Assembly (NCBI GenBank): GCA_029243165.1
Contig: JAQWSN010000005.1
Location: 186,001 to 250,000, forward strand
From: Flavobacteriaceae bacterium
GTDB taxonomy: Bacteria; Bacteroidota; Bacteroidia; Flavobacteriales; Flavobacteriaceae
Direction of reading: 5' to 3'
Length of the DNA stretch: 64,000 bases
This document shows, piece after piece, positions 56,708-64,000 of the stretch. The notes under the pieces are model-generated. The model saw only the letters and a list, made by a program, of their open reading frames with translations. It ran no database searches and was not told the DNA's origin. Each line of letters begins with the position of its first letter. Within the stretch, counting starts at the first letter, position 1. The position numbers and the translations under genes were made by a program.

Positions 56708-59700
56708 ATAACTTTTTATTGATTTTTTAAATTCTAACGTTTCATCTTTTATTGATAATTTTCCGATAGCGTTCAAACTTACCTTGATAGGGTTGTGTGT
56801 CTGCCAACCGGTCTTGCGATGACCAAAATTATTGATACGTACATAATAAGGGGATTCCGTAATGGAAGTATCATTGTGATGTACCAAACGAAATTCATAA
56901 AACTTACTGGAAAGCTTTTGGACCCTGTAAAGGTGTTTTGCTAAAAAACTCTTCGACTCATTTTCAATAGTCAACTGTGTTTCCTCTATGTCGAGTAAAA
57001 ATAAATCGTTTATCTGTAATGTAGTTACAAATTCAACTCCATCCTCTGGAAGTTGAAAAACAGGCTCACCAAAACGAAATCTACGAACAGCCTCCCAAAA
57101 AGTAACAACATGCTCACAATATTCATGGGATTGATTTAGATAGATCAATACATGATGATTGTTTCTCAAATTTACATACTGATTCTCACCATTCTTCACT
57201 TGAACAACTCCACTTAACATCTCCCTTATTCTGACTTTCTTTATGGGAACATTGTCTCCTTTTGTATTGGTCATAAATACTTTTGGAATAGAGTACCCTT
57301 CATCATTTTTGCTAAAAAATGCTTTATTAGGAATGCTATCTGCTGAAAATCCTCCAGCAGCTTCAATAGCATCTATCACAACTTTTCTTACTTCTACATC
57401 TACAATTTTAGAAACTTGTTTTTTCGTTTTGATTTGACTTAAATTTTTTCGAATATGATAGGCCTCCTGTTGATCTTCTGGAGATTTTCTCTTACCTAGT
57501 AAGGTTTCTTTATGTAATGAGCCTCTAACCGATAAACAAAAATTTTCATAGTGCCGATCACCGTTTCTTGTTCTGTGTTTTCTACTTGAAATTAACTTGT
57601 TTACTTTTTTATGTGAAACCAATACCGAGTTAATATGACACTCCAAATCGTCTTGAAAACCTTTGTATGGTTCGGGAAACTCTATTCTATTTCCTGATGG
57701 ATGATATTTGTTTTCATTTGCTAACAGTTCAATGTATTCTTTTGATCGATTTGCATTAATGTAGGCCAAAAGAATATTGTAGCGATAATCGAGTTGAGAG
57801 GATTCATAAATTTCCGGACTGAAAATTTGATGTAACCTCCACTTTTCAATAAACATGAGTGTAGACTGTCCTGGTGAAATGCTAACTTTTTCAACCCCTT
57901 GAGACAAATAATTTTTAAGATTTCGGCTTAAAATATTCGCATCCATTAACTGATGCTTAAGAGGATCTCTATGGTTATGTTTTTTTACAAAACGTTTAAA
58001 TTTTCTGAAACTTGAAGGAAAGGATTTATTGTTAGAAAACAACCTTGCGGCTCTTTTTACAACGGTACTCCATTCTTCTGAATTGTAGGTGTTAAAATAT
58101 TCGTAAGGGCTAAAGTCTAAAATATTTTTTGAGAAGGATTTTATGCAAAGTGCTTTGTTCCAATGACTGTCGTTTAGAGAATATTTCCATGGTTGAATGT
58201 AAACAACTTTTACTGCTTCGGTAAATAATTCCGTAATTGGGATATGAGCTCCTGTGTAGGGGCAGGTTTGCTTACATTCTTCCCATAATTCGTATTTAGT
58301 TAGATTCATTGGGGTAATGTTTTCTGCACGTTCACCGAGAAGCTCAATATATCTTGCCCTTAAGGCTTCTCTTCTTTTTTGGTCTAATTTATTCAGATAG
58401 CGCTGAAATTTATTGAGTTTAATATTTGCACTTAGTTCCGCTTGAATCTCATGGATTGTACCAAATTCTTTGATAAGTTCATTCAGGATTTTTCTCAACT
58501 GAAAAGTTGTGTTTACTAAATGAGGGTTTTTAAAATCTCTAATTTGCTTGTCGTCTTCTTTACTTACAGGAAATTTTGAAAGCCGCTTAATTTGTTTTTC
58601 CTCAGTTTCTACTCCGTAAAGTTTGGAAACATTGAGGTCTAACAATGCCATTTCCTCCTCCAGAAAATCCTTTAATTTGGGTATAAATTCTCCATTTTTA
58701 TTGTCTTTATACAGATTTGAAACCGTCTTTATCACATAGCTTACATCTCTATCGTCAATGGTTTTCCATCTCTCACCCAAACAATTTTTTACACCTGCAA
58801 GAATTACTGCAAGATCATAAACTACCCCTCGTTTTAAAAAATACAAAATCCCTCGAGCTGCCTTCTTACTGATAGGGGCATAATTTTTATCCAATTGGAT
58901 GGAGGAGATTTTTTTAGCTTGAAAATCATCAAATCCCCATTGATTTATGAAGTATGTCTTTAGCAGAGATACATTATTAAAAAAATACAGATTATGCCAA
59001 ATATCTTCTCTATCCTTTTCACTCATCTCAAACCAGGAGGCACCAAAAAGTTGAGGATGAGATAGTGTTGCATTAACGAAGGATCCCTTAATTAATTCGT
59101 CTTCTTTGATATTGTAATGGCCCTCTCTGTTTTCAAAATGATTTACAACTCTATTGAAATCAAATCGTTTATGAGTCAAAAAGAAATCCTTGGCGATTCT
59201 GCGATCTCTTGGAGATAAATAAATTCCATTTCTTTTAAGAGAATTTGCCCGGCGGTAGGCAAGCACTTCTTGAAAAGTTAAACTCGATACACAGCATTTT
59301 GGTTTTTTAGGCTCATAATGACAACGTCCAATTCTGAATTTTTGAGACTTTAAAGGTCGCTGGAAAAATATGGCTCCTTTTTCAATTGAAGTTTGGACCT
59401 GATTTCCAATGAGATCAATTTTTAATTCCTCTGTAAGCCCTTTGTGAAATTGCTTTTGATAATTCCAGATTTGCAGCAATTCTTCCTGAAACATTTCTCT
59501 AGTCAAATACCGATTTCGCAATCGTTCATTTGTGTAACGATACGTTTGATTTTCTTTAGGTAGAACAGTATTCAAATAACTCCCAAGTGTCTTTTCTTTG
59601 AGGTTTTTAAGGGTATGATTGATTCCTATCCGGTCTTGCATTGGAGAGCCATAGTACATGGTGGTCTCTTTTTTACCTCTATTTCTTTCAGATACTGGAA

Positions 59701-60127
59701 ATCCTCTTCTGAGAGTAATTTGATAGAAAATACGTCCCAATTCTTTTAAATCCAAAGGCTCTTTCAACGCTTTTGCTCGAAGTTCATAAGGGTTGAGTCT
59801 AAACCAAGACTTCAATTCTAAATCTGGAAAGGCTTTTTGTTTTTTATAATTAATAAGCCCCTCTTCAGTTAATTGACACATTAAATTTTTAACCAAAAGA
59901 TTTAAAACTTTTATTTTTCTTTTTCTTCTTCTTTGATATCTTAAACGAGTGGTTCTTTTTCCTCTTTTAAATGCTCTTTTCGAAAGCTCTCTTTTTCCGG
60001 ATCCATAATTTTCAGAGGCAATAGGAAAAATGCGACTACCTACAGAAATGATTTTCTTACTATCAGAATCTAACAATACCCAACCTATCGCATTTACATC
60101 AATGGAAAGTCCTAGTAGATTTGGCAT
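56702..60127 (-). CDS. Naturally nuclease-dead type II-C Cas9 homologue
   Basis: 1141 residues with the Cas9 order: RuvC-I (1-40), Arg-rich bridge helix (about 50-72), YELRAKALKEPL and LRRGF (114-143, II-C hallmark), REC region (to ~540), RuvC-II (555-600), HNH (610-680), RuvC-III (721-840), then C-terminal wedge/PAM domain (VRGSLHKETLLG at 867-878). Active sites are changed: GLDIG is GLSID (S8), HNH DH-I-x-P is V642-Y643-I-Q-P, the HNH Asn position is S666, and DHRHHAIDA-type RuvC-III is DYRYNILLA (N784 and L787 for His and Asp). Only RuvC-II E564 remains. The scaffold, including GNNHH-like RNNHHVLIY text, is kept, so binding of RNA and DNA without cutting is expected. cas1 and cas2 are absent. 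A LuxR-type gene ends 68 bp upstream. Confidence 0.93.
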   Translation of the reverse strand: MPNLLGLSIDVNAIGWVLLDSDSKKIISVGSRIFPIASENYGSGKRELSKRAFKRGKRTTRLRYQRRRKRKIKVLNLLVKNLMCQLTEEGLINYKKQKAFPDLELKSWFRLNPYELRAKALKEPLDLKELGRIFYQITLRRGFPVSERNRGKKETTMYYGSPMQDRIGINHTLKNLKEKTLGSYLNTVLPKENQTYRYTNERLRNRYLTREMFQEELLQIWNYQKQFHKGLTEELKIDLIGNQVQTSIEKGAIFFQRPLKSQKFRIGRCHYEPKKPKCCVSSLTFQEVLAYRRANSLKRNGIYLSPRDRRIAKDFFLTHKRFDFNRVVNHFENREGHYNIKEDELIKGSFVNATLSHPQLFGASWFEMSEKDREDIWHNLYFFNNVSLLKTYFINQWGFDDFQAKKISSIQLDKNYAPISKKAARGILYFLKRGVVYDLAVILAGVKNCLGERWKTIDDRDVSYVIKTVSNLYKDNKNGEFIPKLKDFLEEEMALLDLNVSKLYGVETEEKQIKRLSKFPVSKEDDKQIRDFKNPHLVNTTFQLRKILNELIKEFGTIHEIQAELSANIKLNKFQRYLNKLDQKRREALRARYIELLGERAENITPMNLTKYELWEECKQTCPYTGAHIPITELFTEAVKVVYIQPWKYSLNDSHWNKALCIKSFSKNILDFSPYEYFNTYNSEEWSTVVKRAARLFSNNKSFPSSFRKFKRFVKKHNHRDPLKHQLMDANILSRNLKNYLSQGVEKVSISPGQSTLMFIEKWRLHQIFSPEIYESSQLDYRYNILLAYINANRSKEYIELLANENKYHPSGNRIEFPEPYKGFQDDLECHINSVLVSHKKVNKLISSRKHRTRNGDRHYENFCLSVRGSLHKETLLGKRKSPEDQQEAYHIRKNLSQIKTKKQVSKIVDVEVRKVVIDAIEAAGGFSADSIPNKAFFSKNDEGYSIPKVFMTNTKGDNVPIKKVRIREMLSGVVQVKNGENQYVNLRNNHHVLIYLNQSHEYCEHVVTFWEAVRRFRFGEPVFQLPEDGVEFVTTLQINDLFLLDIEETQLTIENESKSFLAKHLYRVQKLSSKFYEFRLVHHNDTSITESPYYVRINNFGHRKTGWQTHNPIKVSLNAIGKLSIKDETLEFKKSIKSYS

Positions 60128-60150
60128 ATTGAATTATTTTTATAGCTTTG
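60120..60150 (+). promoter_or_regulatory. Promoter of the tracrRNA
   Basis: TTTG at 60120-60123, 19 nt, TAGCTTTG at 60143-60150: exact match to the Bacteroidota -33/-7 consensus. It points away from the cas9-like gene and overlaps its start codon (60125-60127). Transcription should begin near 60155, at the first bases of the anti-repeat. Confidence 0.85.
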
Positions 60151-60152
60151 TC

Positions 60153-60222
60153 ATTCAATCTTATCACAATAAGGCTAAATGCCGTAGATGAATTCTTAAA
60201 TCCCGCTTTGGTGGGATTTTTT
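60153..60222 (+). ncRNA. Compact tracrRNA
   Basis: About 70 nt. Order: anti-repeat ATTCAATCTTATCACAAT (60153-60170); nexus AAGGC-TAAAT-GCCG (60171-60184), which with the preceding ACAAT recalls the ACAAUAAGGC...GCCG nexus of the Neisseria II-C tracrRNA; a short linker; then the terminator hairpin 60198-60219 with a U-run to 60222. A perfect promoter precedes it. It is antisense to the leader of the cas9-like gene and to the last codons of the LuxR-type gene. The anti-repeat pairs with the lone repeat at 56589-56606. Confidence 0.87.
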
Positions 60223-60630
60223 ATTTAATATAGTTGACATGAAACTTGATTCTACATTAGAATAAAACTCAAGTAACATTTCATAAAGTTCCCAAATAGT
60301 TTTTTTTGAATCTTCTTTACTTGATTTGAAATGCTCTTCATACTCATGTGCAAATTTCAAAGCAAAACCTTTTACCTTTTCAGGTGTAAATTCCTTAGAT
60401 TTTAAAATGTTGACCTGGTAGGCTGTCTGAACAGCAGCATATGCATTACAAACATCCAGTTTTTGAAATAAATTTTGGCAATGTTTTTCGTAGGTCTCTT
60501 TTGAAATTTCAAGGAGGTCTCTAATAGTATCACAACTTAAACCCAGAGCAATCGATTTTAAAATGATAAGCTCTGAGTTAGAGAGTGATTTTTGCATTCG
60601 GGATTGGGGTATTTTAACTTTCTTGTTCAC
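60196..60630 (-). CDS. LuxR-type helix-turn-helix protein
   Basis: 144 residues. Residues 16-72 match the LuxR/FixJ C-terminal HTH pattern: LSNSELIILKSIALGLSCDTIRDLL, EISKETYEKHCQNLFQKLDV, then N-x-x-AAVQTA. There is no receiver or ligand domain before it. A ~70-residue charged, helical tail follows, with no family I recognise. Its last codons overlap the tracrRNA terminator on the other strand. It ends 68 bp before the cas9-like gene in the same direction, so both may share a transcript. It is a candidate regulator or partner of that system. No clear promoter identified upstream. Confidence 0.85.
   Translation of the reverse strand: MNKKVKIPQSRMQKSLSNSELIILKSIALGLSCDTIRDLLEISKETYEKHCQNLFQKLDVCNAYAAVQTAYQVNILKSKEFTPEKVKGFALKFAHEYEEHFKSSKEDSKKTIWELYEMLLEFYSNVESSFMSTILNKKSHQSGI
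60198..60222 (+). terminator. Intrinsic terminator of the tracrRNA
   Basis: AAATCCCGC-TTTG-GTGGGATTT forms a 9-bp stem (one G-U) followed by TTTTTT on the plus strand. On the minus strand no U-run follows, so it acts in the tracrRNA direction only. Confidence 0.9.
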
Positions 60631-60863
60631 AGATAAATTAGTATTAAAAGCAACATTAGGTTTGCTAAATCCAAAAGTGCTAATAATTGTTTATTCATTT
60701 GAACAACCCTAATCAAAGGCTTGATTTATGTAATTTTCGGTAAATATTGTGTAGTAATTGGATTTTTATTGATCAATTGGTTTGTAAGTATTTTCTTACA
60801 ATGCGCTTTTGCTTCATGAGATATCAATAAAGATTAGTATTTTTGTGTATCAATTTCAAATCC

Positions 60864-61070
60864 ATGGAATTATTTTTAATCACTTTCGTACTATTGTTTC
60901 TAGCTTTTGCCGGGATTTCCATAAAGATTTGGGGCAAAAAAAATGGTGAGTTTTCAGGTACTTGTGCCAGTCAGAGTCCATTTTTAAATAAAGACAACCA
61001 GCCTTGTGGTATGTGCGGTAAAATGCCCGAGGAGTCTGACTGCAAAAACACTGTATCGTTCAACAACTAA
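60864..61070 (+). CDS. Small Cys-rich membrane protein, NqrM/DUF539-like
   Basis: 68 residues from ATG 60864. One N-terminal membrane helix (MELFLITFVLLFLAFAGISIKIW), a GKKNGEFSGTCAS segment, then CGMCGKMPEESDC; four cysteines are arranged as in small NqrM-like (DUF539) proteins that help deliver iron to Na+-NQR. The match is by pattern only and the spacing differs. TATTTTTG at 60839-60846 is a fitting -7 element that fixes the ATG start over an upstream TTG. Confidence 0.65.
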   Translation: MELFLITFVLLFLAFAGISIKIWGKKNGEFSGTCASQSPFLNKDNQPCGMCGKMPEESDCKNTVSFNN

Positions 61071-61087
61071 ATTAGTACGTAGGTCTG

Positions 61088-61636
61088 ATGTTTCTGGAAA
61101 AAGAAGTGATAGAAAAAGCCAAGGCAAATAACCAACTTGCCTTCAACAGACTATTCAATAAATATTGGGATCCCGTATTTTCTTTTCTTATTTCTAGAAC
61201 TGGCGACCCAAACCGTGCTGAGGAATTAGCAATAGAAACCTTTTCAAAAGCATTTGATCGAATTGAGGGTTTTGACAATTCGCTTGCCTTTCATTCTTGG
61301 ATCATGACTATTGCGAAAAATCATCATATCGATAACTTTAGAAGTTCTAAAAAAAAATCTGCACGTACTCATCAAGTATCAGACTTAAGTACACAAGAAA
61401 TCTGCAGCAGTGAGCCCTCCCCTGAAGAGCTTTTAATTTCCAATCAGAACTTGGATCATGTATTGATTCAAATAAAATCTTTGAAGAAAGAATATCGCAA
61501 CATTCTCAAACTTCGCTATTTTGATAATCTTTCTTTAAAACAGATTGAAGGGGTATTAAATGAACCAGCCACTACTATTAGAGTCAAGCTTTTTAGAGCA
61601 AAAAAAATGTTAGCCAATAAGTTAGATCGTGAGTAA
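61088..61636 (+). CDS. ECF-family RNA polymerase sigma factor
   Basis: 182 residues. Region sigma2 (about 10-85) includes NRAEELAIETFSKAFDRIEGF and FHSWIMTIAKNHHIDNFRSSKK. Region sigma4 (about 125-180) includes LKKEYRNILKLRYFDNLSLKQIEGVLNEPATTIRVKLFRAKKML. No anti-sigma gene is adjacent. It overlaps the Nramp-like gene by 8 bp. It lies about 1 kb from the dead Cas9 gene with one gene between and in the other direction. The sigma-Nramp-lipA order may be a conserved chromosomal set, so a link to Cas9 is only a possibility. Confidence 0.93.
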   Translation: MFLEKEVIEKAKANNQLAFNRLFNKYWDPVFSFLISRTGDPNRAEELAIETFSKAFDRIEGFDNSLAFHSWIMTIAKNHHIDNFRSSKKKSARTHQVSDLSTQEICSSEPSPEELLISNQNLDHVLIQIKSLKKEYRNILKLRYFDNLSLKQIEGVLNEPATTIRVKLFRAKKMLANKLDRE

Positions 61637-62840
61637 ATTTAAATTTTCAAAATTAGGTCCAGGACTTTTATTTGCTGGAGCAGCCATTGGTGTATCACAC
61701 TTAGTTCAATCTACTCGAGCAGGTGCTGACTTTGGTTGGGGATTGGTTTGGGCACTGTTATTAATCAATCTCTTTAAATATCCTTTTTTTCAATACGGTC
61801 CCCGCTACGCTCAAGCCACTGGCGAAACCTTATTAGATGGATACTTTAAAATGGGGAAAGGATATCTATGGGCTTATTTTATTCTCAACATTGCCACAAT
61901 GTTTACTATTCAAAGTGCCGTTACCATAGTAACAGCTGGATTAGCATCTACTTTATTTGGATTAACATCAAACTTAGTGACTTGGAGTATTGTAATTACA
62001 CTTTCTTGTAGTGTAATTCTGGTGCTTGGAAAATATCAATGGCTGGACAAACTGATCAAAGTCATCATGGTTACTTTAGCTTTGAGTAGTATTTTGGCCG
62101 TTAGTGTTGCTTTTATTAAAAACGACACGCCACTTTCATTTCAACAGATTTTTCCAGAATCATCCGGATTGCTTTTTCTCATCGCTTTTTTAGGATGGAT
62201 GCCCGCTCCACTCGATATTTCAATTTGGCATTCTATTTGGACACTTGAAAAAAACAAAATGCAATCAAAAAACTCGCTTAAAGACAGTTTGTTTGATTTT
62301 AATGTAGGTTATGTAGCCACAATAATTCTTGCATTATGCTTTTTAGGACTTGGAGCATTAGTCATGTTTGGTACGGGCTCACAGTTTTCCAATCAGGGAG
62401 GTGCTTTTGCTCAACAATTAATCCAACTGTACACTACTAACTTAGGTCAAGCTGCTTACGGAATTATTGGTGTCGCAGCTTTTACTACTATGCTGAGTAC
62501 CACACTAACCACACTGGATGCCTCTCCAAGGGCAATGTCTAAAACGGTCCAGCTCTTATTTCATAAAGAAAAAAATTATTACCTCCATTGGATGGTCATT
62601 TTAACTTTAGGAACTGCTGCAATTTTTCTATTTCTTTTATCAGAAATGGGACAATTAGTTCAAATAGCAACAGTACTCTCTTTTATGACTGCTCCTTTGT
62701 ATTCTTTCTTAAACTACAGATTGGTGATAAGTGATGCAATGCCAAAAGAATTTCAACCCAAAAAGGGATTGAAAATCTTGAGTGTATTGGGGATTATTTT
62801 CCTGACAAGTTTTACGCTCTATTATCTTTTGAGTCTCTAA
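61629..62840 (+). CDS. Nramp-family divalent metal transporter-like protein
   Basis: 403 residues from GTG 61629, about eleven transmembrane segments. The opening [32 protein letters not shown] is the Nramp TM1 region, but the metal-binding DPGN motif of canonical Nramps is replaced by AIGVSH. The TM6 segment [18 protein letters not shown] resembles the second half of the site (MPxP). Substrate may therefore not be Mn2+/Fe2+. Overlap of 8 bp with the sigma gene suggests coupling. Confidence 0.82.
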   Translation: MSKFKFSKLGPGLLFAGAAIGVSHLVQSTRAGADFGWGLVWALLLINLFKYPFFQYGPRYAQATGETLLDGYFKMGKGYLWAYFILNIATMFTIQSAVTIVTAGLASTLFGLTSNLVTWSIVITLSCSVILVLGKYQWLDKLIKVIMVTLALSSILAVSVAFIKNDTPLSFQQIFPESSGLLFLIAFLGWMPAPLDISIWHSIWTLEKNKMQSKNSLKDSLFDFNVGYVATIILALCFLGLGALVMFGTGSQFSNQGGAFAQQLIQLYTTNLGQAAYGIIGVAAFTTMLSTTLTTLDASPRAMSKTVQLLFHKEKNYYLHWMVILTLGTAAIFLFLLSEMGQLVQIATVLSFMTAPLYSFLNYRLVISDAMPKEFQPKKGLKILSVLGIIFLTSFTLYYLLSL

Positions 62841-62859
62841 TCAAGAGTTTGTATCTTTG
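62828..62859 (+). promoter_or_regulatory. Promoter of lipA
   Basis: TTTG at 62828-62831, 20 nt, TATCTTTG at 62852-62859: exact consensus. Start of transcription near 62865 gives a very short leader before the ATGs at 62869-62877. Confidence 0.75.
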
Positions 62860-62868
62860 TACAAAAGA

Positions 62869-63744
62869 ATGATGATGGAGGTACAAGAAAAAGAAATAAA
62901 ACATCAAAAAAAACCAGATTGGATTCGTGTAAAGCTCCCAACAGGTAAAAAATACACTGAACTCAGAGGTTTGGTAGATAAGTACAAACTCAACACCATA
63001 TGTACCTCGGGTAGTTGTCCTAATATGGGCGAATGTTGGGCTGAAGGAACCGCAACTTTCATGATCTTAGGAAATATTTGTACCCGTTCTTGTGGTTTTT
63101 GTGGTGTGCAAACTGGCAGGCCCAGTGCCGTTGATTGGGCAGAACCTGAAAAAGTGGCTAATTCCATTAAAATCATGAATATCAAACACGCAGTAATTAC
63201 TTCTGTGGATCGTGATGATTTAAAAGATATGGGATCCATCATTTGGGCTGAAACTGTAAATGCAGTGAGAAGAATCAGTCCGCAAACTACAATGGAAACA
63301 CTTATTCCAGATTTTCAAGGAAACACTAGAAATATCGATCGAATCGTCAAGGTTGCCCCTGAAGTAGTCTCTCATAATATTGAAACTGTTAGAAGGCTTA
63401 CACGTAAAGTACGTGTACAAGCCAAATACGATACCAGCTTAGAAGTTCTTCGTTATTTAAAAGAGAGTGGCATAGAAAGAACCAAGTCAGGGATTATGTT
63501 GGGGCTAGGAGAAAAAGAAGAAGAAGTGATGGAAGCCCTTCACGACTTAAGAAAAGTAAATGTAGATGTAGTAACCCTTGGACAATACCTCCAACCAAGC
63601 AAAAAACACCTACCTGTTCAGCAGTTTATCACACCCGATGTTTTTAAAAAATTAGAGGTTTTTGCTCTCGATTTAGGTTTTAGACATGTAGAAAGTGGTC
63701 CGCTTGTTCGTTCTTCTTACAAGGCTCACAAACACATTGCTTAA
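62869..63744 (+). CDS. lipA: Lipoyl synthase
   Basis: 291 residues from the first of three consecutive ATGs (62869, 62872, 62875). The auxiliary cluster is [13 protein letters not shown] and the radical-SAM cluster [38 protein letters not shown], and the C-terminal RSSYKAHKH serine motif are conserved. It inserts sulfur atoms into octanoyl-protein to make lipoate for pyruvate and 2-oxoacid dehydrogenases. A TTG 12 bp upstream lies within the promoter and is not a start. Confidence 0.97.
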   Translation: MMMEVQEKEIKHQKKPDWIRVKLPTGKKYTELRGLVDKYKLNTICTSGSCPNMGECWAEGTATFMILGNICTRSCGFCGVQTGRPSAVDWAEPEKVANSIKIMNIKHAVITSVDRDDLKDMGSIIWAETVNAVRRISPQTTMETLIPDFQGNTRNIDRIVKVAPEVVSHNIETVRRLTRKVRVQAKYDTSLEVLRYLKESGIERTKSGIMLGLGEKEEEVMEALHDLRKVNVDVVTLGQYLQPSKKHLPVQQFITPDVFKKLEVFALDLGFRHVESGPLVRSSYKAHKHIA

Positions 63745-64000
63745 TTAGTGATCCTTCTTTACAAGGAGTGAATCAAATTGTGTTTTCATGGTTTGAGTAA
63801 GAAACTCCATTTCTATGGGAAGAAAAAATAGATTTTCATCTTTCATAAGGGGTTCCAGTCGGGTGAAGTCCTTTTCTGTGGTTAAAATAACTCTTCCCTT
63901 TTGCATTTTCTTGATTGTCTGAATATCTTTTAAAGAAAAAAAATGATGATCTGGAAAAGTAAGATGGTCAAATTTCAACTGAACTGACATCAAATATTCT
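63745..64000 (-). CDS. lpxK: Tetraacyldisaccharide 4'-kinase, C-terminal fragment
   Basis: The gene enters from the right edge; only about 85 C-terminal residues are visible. FDHLTFPDHHFFSLKDIQTI followed by GRVILTTEKDFTRLEPL is the typical LpxK tail (F-x-DHH-x-F, TTEKD). LpxK phosphorylates the lipid A precursor. It is convergent with lipA, ending at the adjacent base. Confidence 0.88.
   Translation of the reverse strand, partial: EYLMSVQLKFDHLTFPDHHFFSLKDIQTIKKMQKGRVILTTEKDFTRLEPLMKDENLFFLPIEMEFLTQTMKTQFDSLLVKKDH

Noticed and set aside
60224-60240. Eight-base seed match AATATAGT to the guide near the tracrRNA terminator
   Set aside because: Too short and A/T-rich; the bases beyond it do not match.
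56571-60700. A conventional CRISPR array
   Set aside because: No direct repeats at regular spacing were found anywhere near the cas9-like gene; only one repeat-like unit exists, and no cas1, cas2 or csn2 homologue.
60740-60755. Possible target of the guide upstream of the LuxR-type gene (TAAATATTGTGTAG)
   Set aside because: It matches the guide/repeat border at 12 of 14 bases, but only about 9 of 10 fall in the guide itself and the sequence is plain A/T-rich. Chance is likely.

Overview
The window is a gene-dense, AT-rich chromosomal segment from a member of the Bacteroidota, almost certainly a flavobacterium. Indicators are a type IX secretion plug-like protein at the left edge, the gliding-motility ATPase GldA, the split methionine synthase, the DUF456/RuvC/HemW neighbourhood, the scarcity of Shine-Dalgarno sites, and several promoters of the Bacteroidota form TTTG-N18-20-TAnnTTTG. 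Nearly all genes are recognisable housekeeping genes. No insertion sequence or prophage was seen.

Layout. 1-8.4 kb: T9SS plug end, apaG, pruA, a secreted protein, rsmG, a fatty acid desaturase, an aspartate-type aminotransferase, two tandem ppk2 genes (the first broken by one in-frame TGA), and a DUF975-like membrane protein. 8.4-12.5 kb: a minus-strand aromatic amino acid operon (pheA, aminotransferase, tyrA, DAHP synthase/chorismate mutase). Its leader has a Phe/Tyr-rich peptide, an antiterminator and a terminator, i.e. classical attenuation. 12.7-14.5 kb: EamA transporter and gldA. 14.5-24.4 kb: an eight-gene minus-strand methionine/SAM operon (metK, metY, metX, osmC-like, metZ, split metH, metF) headed by a SAM-II-type riboswitch. 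24.5-35.3 kb: deoxynucleoside kinase, H+/Na+-pyrophosphatase, pdhB, a DUF151-UVR protein, thyA, folA, fabD, two PLP enzymes and an amidohydrolase. 34.2-37.2 kb: surface-polysaccharide genes (DegT aminotransferase, glycosyltransferase, Stealth phosphotransferase). 37.3-42 kb: alkaline phosphatase, a CotH-like protein, a bestrophin-like membrane protein and a DUF885 lipoprotein. 42-52.1 kb: a molybdenum-hydroxylase module (iorA, iorB) with a full cofactor pathway (moeA, moaD, moeB, moaE, moaCB, moaA, mocA, xdhC). 52.2-56.6 kb: tRNA-Leu(UAG), an M20 dipeptidase, hemW, ruvC, a lipoprotein and a DUF456 protein. 60.8-64 kb: a small Cys-rich membrane protein, an ECF sigma factor, an Nramp-like transporter, lipA and the end of lpxK.

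The unusual region is 56.56-60.63 kb. It carries an 1141-residue type II-C Cas9 homologue whose whole scaffold is recognisable (RuvC-I, Arg-rich bridge helix, REC, HNH, RuvC-II/III, C-terminal domain). Its catalytic residues are replaced: the RuvC-I Asp is Ser8, the HNH Asp-His pair is Val642-Tyr643, the HNH Asn is Ser666, and the RuvC-III His and Asp are Asn784 and Leu787. Only the RuvC-II Glu (E564) remains. No cas1, cas2 or ordinary CRISPR array lies nearby. On the opposite strand, directly upstream of the gene, is a compact tracrRNA with its own perfect Bacteroidota promoter, an 18-nt anti-repeat, the ACAATAAGGC...GCCG nexus and an intrinsic terminator. Directly downstream of the gene, on the same strand, is one repeat-like element whose first 18 nt can pair with that anti-repeat (14 Watson-Crick and 2 G-U pairs, with a UU/UU bulge). 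It is preceded by a possible guide and framed by a long inverted repeat. A LuxR-type HTH gene precedes the cas9-like gene. I read this as a naturally nuclease-dead, RNA-guided DNA-binding system with one dedicated guide, probably a gene regulator. That function is inference; the substitutions and RNA elements are seen directly.
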